A stretch of DNA of 64,000 nucleotides from Kitasatospora xanthocidica (GTDB lineage: Bacteria > Actinomycetota > Actinomycetes > Streptomycetales > Streptomycetaceae). This document shows positions 61,111 to 64,000 of this stretch, one piece after another (the stretch's first letter is position 1; the number at the start of each line of letters is the position of its first letter). Under the pieces are notes generated by a model. That model had not been told where the DNA came from. It ran no database searches and was given only the letters and a program-made list of their open reading frames with translations. The DNA lies in the NCBI RefSeq assembly GCF_014656195.1, contig NZ_BNBY01000001.1, forward strand, positions 28,703 to 92,702. Direction: 5' to 3'. A program made the translations under genes and the position numbers.

Positions 61111-63579
61111 ATGCCGCCCCGACACAGCCCGCCCGAGGCACTGCTCGCGACCCTGACCGACGGCCGGGGGCGGTCCGACCGGCTCACCCATACGGAGCAC
61201 CTTCCCGCCCGACCTGCACGTTATTCACCGTGGCCGGAGTCGATCCGTCCGGAGATCGTGGCCGCGGCGCTCGCGGTCGGGGTGGAACAGCCCTGGGCGC
61301 ACCAGGCAGAAGCGATGAACCTGGCGAAAAGCGGTCAGACTGTGGTGATCGCCACAGGCACCGCCTCGGGCAAGTCGCTGGGCTACCTGGCGCCGGTGCT
61401 CAGCGACCTGCTGGACGGCACGGAGGCCCGCAACGGCCGCGGCGCCACCGCGCTCTACCTGGCCCCGACCAAGGCCCTCGCGGCCGACCAGCGCCGCCGG
61501 GCCGCCGAACTCGCCCCGCCGAGGGTCCGCGCCGCCCTGTACGACGGCGACACCCCGCCCGAGGAGCGCGAGTGGGTCCGCCAGTACGCCTCCTACGTGC
61601 TCACCAACCCGGACATGCTGCACCGGGGCATCCTGCCCGGCCACGCCCGCTGGTCCTCCTTCCTCAAGGCGCTGCGCTACGTGGTCGTCGACGAGTGCCA
61701 CAGCTACCGGGGCGTGTTCGGCTCGCACGTCGCCCAGGTACTGCGCCGGCTGCGCCGGATCTGCGCCCGGTACGGCTCCTCACCCGCCTTCCTGCTCGCC
61801 TCCGCCACCACCGCCGACCCGGCCGCGACCGCCGAGCGACTGACCGGCCTGCCCTCGGTGGCCGTCACCGAGGACGCCTCGCCCCGCGGGCCGATGGTCT
61901 TCGGCCTCTGGGAACCGCCGCTGACCGAGAACGTCGGCGAGCACGGCGCGCCCGTCCGCCGCACCGCCACCGCCGAGGCGGCGCACCTGCTCACCGACCT
62001 GGTCGAGCGGGAGGTCCGGACCGTCGTCTTCGTCCGCTCCCGCCGTGCGGCCGAACTCGTCGCCCTCCAGACCCAGGACCAGCTCGGCCGGCCGCTCGCC
62101 GAGCGGGTGGCCGCCTACCGCGGCGGCTACCTGGCCGACGAGCGCCGGGCCCTGGAGCGCGCCCTGCACAGCGGCCGGCTGCTCGGCCTCGCCTCCACCT
62201 CCGCCCTCGAACTCGGCATCGACGTCTCGGGCCTCGACGCCGTCCTGATGGCCGGTTATCCGGGCACCCGGGCCTCGCTCTGGCAGCAGGCGGGCCGGGC
62301 CGGCCGCGAGGCCCAGGGCGCGCTGGCCGTCCTGATCGCCCGGGACGACCCGCTGGACACCTACCTGGTGCACCACCCGGAGGCGCTGTTCGCGGCGCCC
62401 GTCGAGGCCACCGTACTCGACCCCGACAACCCCCACGTACTCGCCCCTCACCTGTGCGCGGCCGCCGCCGAACTGCCGCTCACCGACGCCGACCTGGAGC
62501 TGTTCGGACCCTCCACCGCACCGCTGCTGCCGGTCCTGGAGCGACGCGGCCTGCTGCGCCGGCGCGGCGACGCCTGGTACTGGACCCGCCGCGAGCGCGC
62601 GGCCGACGCCGTGGACCTGCGCGGCAGCGGCGGCAACCCGGTCCAGATCGTCGAGGCCGACACCGGCCGGCTGCTCGGGACGGTGGACGCCGCGGCCGCG
62701 CACACCACCGTCCACACCGGTGCCGTCCACCTCCACCAGGGCCGCACCTACCTGGTCCGGGACTTCGACCTGGAGAACGCGGTCGCCCTGGTCGAACCGG
62801 CCGAGCCGCCGTACACCACGGCCGCCCGTGACATCACCTCCGTCTCCGTCCTGGGCACCGACACCATCGTCGACTGGGGCGAGGGCCGGCTCAGTTTCGG
62901 CTCGGTGGAGGTGGTCAACCAGGTGGTCGGCTACCTCCGGAAGCGAATCTCCACCGGGGAGATCATGGGCGAGACCAAGCTCGACCTGCCGCCCCGCACC
63001 CTGCGCACCCGAGCGGTCTGGTGGACCGTCACCGAGGATCAGCTGCTGGATGCGGACATCCCGCCCGACCAGCTGCCCGGCGCCGCCCACGCCGCCGAGC
63101 ACGCCTCGATCGGCCTGCTGCCGCTGTTCGCCACCTGCGACCGGTGGGACATCGGCGGCGTCTCCGTCCCGCTGCACCCGGACACCGGGCTGCCGACCGT
63201 GTTCGTCTACGACGGCCACCCGGGCGGGGCCGGCTTCGCCGAACGCGGCTTCCGCCGGGCGGTCGAGTGGCTGACGGCCACCCGCGCGGCGATCGCCTCC
63301 TGCGAGTGCGAGCGCGGCTGCCCGTCCTGCGTCCAGTCGCCCAAGTGCGGCAACGGGAACGACCCGCTGGACAAGGCGGCTGCCGTCCGGCTCCTGGACG
63401 TCCTGCTTGCCGGAGCGCCGGGGGGCGGCGGCGCGGCCGGGCCTGAGGCCGGGGCCGACGCCGAGCTTGAGGCCGGCACCGACGCCGCGGCCGGTCCCGA
63501 GGAGACCGGGGTGGCGGAGACCGGGGCGAGCCCGGGCGGTGTGGCGGGCCCCGACGGTGAGGCGTCGGCCGGGTCATGA
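61111..63579 (+). CDS. MrfA/YprA-type DEAH helicase with DUF1998
   Basis: An 822-aa SF2 helicase (GTG at 61093 would add 6 residues). Walker A is ATGTASGKSLGYL (residues ~85-97), motif II VVVDECHSYRG, motif III LLASATTADP, and motifs V-VI LELGIDVSGLDAVLMAGYPG and QQAGRAGREAQ. The C-terminus is DUF1998: FVYDGHPGGAGFAERGF and the zinc-cluster CECERGCPSCVQSPKCG. MrfA-type helicases take part in DNA repair (mitomycin/crosslink). The C-terminal ~50 residues are an Ala/Gly/Glu-rich extension. It is divergent from bldG, as in S. coelicolor. Its stop overlaps the convergent TadE-like gene by a few bases. Confidence 0.92.
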   Translation: MPPRHSPPEALLATLTDGRGRSDRLTHTEHLPARPARYSPWPESIRPEIVAAALAVGVEQPWAHQAEAMNLAKSGQTVVIATGTASGKSLGYLAPVLSDLLDGTEARNGRGATALYLAPTKALAADQRRRAAELAPPRVRAALYDGDTPPEEREWVRQYASYVLTNPDMLHRGILPGHARWSSFLKALRYVVVDECHSYRGVFGSHVAQVLRRLRRICARYGSSPAFLLASATTADPAATAERLTGLPSVAVTEDASPRGPMVFGLWEPPLTENVGEHGAPVRRTATAEAAHLLTDLVEREVRTVVFVRSRRAAELVALQTQDQLGRPLAERVAAYRGGYLADERRALERALHSGRLLGLASTSALELGIDVSGLDAVLMAGYPGTRASLWQQAGRAGREAQGALAVLIARDDPLDTYLVHHPEALFAAPVEATVLDPDNPHVLAPHLCAAAAELPLTDADLELFGPSTAPLLPVLERRGLLRRRGDAWYWTRRERAADAVDLRGSGGNPVQIVEADTGRLLGTVDAAAAHTTVHTGAVHLHQGRTYLVRDFDLENAVALVEPAEPPYTTAARDITSVSVLGTDTIVDWGEGRLSFGSVEVVNQVVGYLRKRISTGEIMGETKLDLPPRTLRTRAVWWTVTEDQLLDADIPPDQLPGAAHAAEHASIGLLPLFATCDRWDIGGVSVPLHPDTGLPTVFVYDGHPGGAGFAERGFRRAVEWLTATRAAIASCECERGCPSCVQSPKCGNGNDPLDKAAAVRLLDVLLAGAPGGGGAAGPEAGADAELEAGTDAAAGPEETGVAETGASPGGVAGPDGEASAGS

Positions 63580-64000
63580 GGCCGCCGCCCCGCCGCCCGG
63601 GATGCCGCCGAGGCCGTCCTCGGCAGCGGTGACCGGGGCCCGTACCGGCCCGGCCCGGGACCTCGCCCGGGCCGGGCCGACCGGCAGCCGCAGCGGGAGC
63701 CCGCTGACGCCGACCTCGGCCACCACCTCGACCTCGTCCGCCGACCGGTCCACCGTGCAGGACACCAGGCCGGCGCCCTGTGCCGCGGCGATCCCCGCAG
63801 CCCGGGCGCAGCCGCCGTCCGGGTCCAGCAGCAGCCGGTCCGCCGCCGCGAGGGCCGCGAGGTCGGCGGCCGACTCGGCCCGGTGACGGGCGGCGACCAC
63901 CGAACCGACCGCGAGCGTCGCGGCGAACACCGCGGTGCCCAGCATCGCCAGGGCGAGCAGCCAGACCGTCGCCGAGCCGGCGTCCGACCCCCGTCCGCCC
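63574..64000 (-). CDS. TadE/Rv3654c-like protein, 5' end outside the window
   Basis: Partial gene, open to position 64000. Visible: SDAGSATVWLLALAMLG, a hydrophobic helix (TAVFAATLAVGSVVAA), then RHRAESAADLAALAAADRLL, the signature of small TadE/G-like proteins beside tad pilus genes in actinobacteria, and a beta-rich tail with CARAAGIAAAQGAGLVSC. These act as pseudopilin-like or accessory secretion components. An internal ATG at 63945 is not the true start, because the helix begins upstream. Confidence 0.8.
   Translation of the reverse strand, partial: GGRGSDAGSATVWLLALAMLGTAVFAATLAVGSVVAARHRAESAADLAALAAADRLLLDPDGGCARAAGIAAAQGAGLVSCTVDRSADEVEVVAEVGVSGLPLRLPVGPARARSRAGPVRAPVTAAEDGLGGIPGGGAAAS

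Overview
The window is very GC-rich (roughly 70% or more outside the central island), with strong GC3 bias, frequent GTG starts and ATGA/GTGA stop-start overlaps. These features, plus topA with a long Lys/Thr tail, a thymidylate kinase fused to a transporter, and bldG with its anti-sigma partner, point to a Streptomycetaceae chromosome (Streptomyces or Kitasatospora type). All names below come from reading the sequence; no database search was run.

Left arm (1-24.2 kb): ordinary actinomycete chromosome with many regulatory and envelope genes. It holds an ECF sigma factor overlapping a membrane anti-sigma-like gene, a VC0807-type membrane protein, a tyrosine phosphatase, and a Clp-N/HTH protein behind two palindromic operators. 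Then come a Nudix hydrolase, a STAS protein, a SnoaL-tailed ECF sigma factor, a secreted serine hydrolase, a UBP zinc finger, and a divergent MmyB-type regulator/SDR pair. A pseudokinase-LPG-synthase-like membrane protein, an AhpD-like protein, two RNA methyltransferases, an ABC-2 type exporter, a YbaK-type protein and a MacB/FtsX-type ABC system complete it.

Central island (24,259-43,227, about 19 kb): inserted into the 3' half of tRNA-Thr(CGT), bounded by a 43-bp direct repeat, lower in GC, and carrying decayed IS5-family and IS256-family elements. No integrase is recognisable, so it is probably immobile now. Its cargo looks like anti-phage defence. A plus-strand operon encodes an orphan Fpg/Nei-like N-terminal domain without the catalytic Pro-Glu, a GHKL ATPase, and a DUF4338/DruA-like protein. 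A convergent minus-strand set encodes a large protein of the DruH size class, a 363-aa protein, a 1,855-aa DruE-like DEAH/DUF1998 helicase, a DUF4365 nuclease-like protein and an unknown 390-aa protein. The large DruH-like gene appears damaged: its 5' end runs into the IS256 remnant and about 45 internal codons read better in another frame.

Right arm (43.3-64 kb): conserved core chromosome with a LysE exporter, a secreted tripeptidyl-aminopeptidase-like lipoprotein, a hydrolase-fold protein without a nucleophile serine, DNA polymerase III delta', MFS-Tmk, TopA, a DUF3592 protein, a class I methyltransferase, a lipoprotein and a cyclophilin-like protein. It ends with the anti-sigma kinase-like protein, BldG, an MrfA/YprA-type DUF1998 helicase and the start of a TadE-like gene running off the end. 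This order matches the bldG/topA neighbourhood known in Streptomyces.
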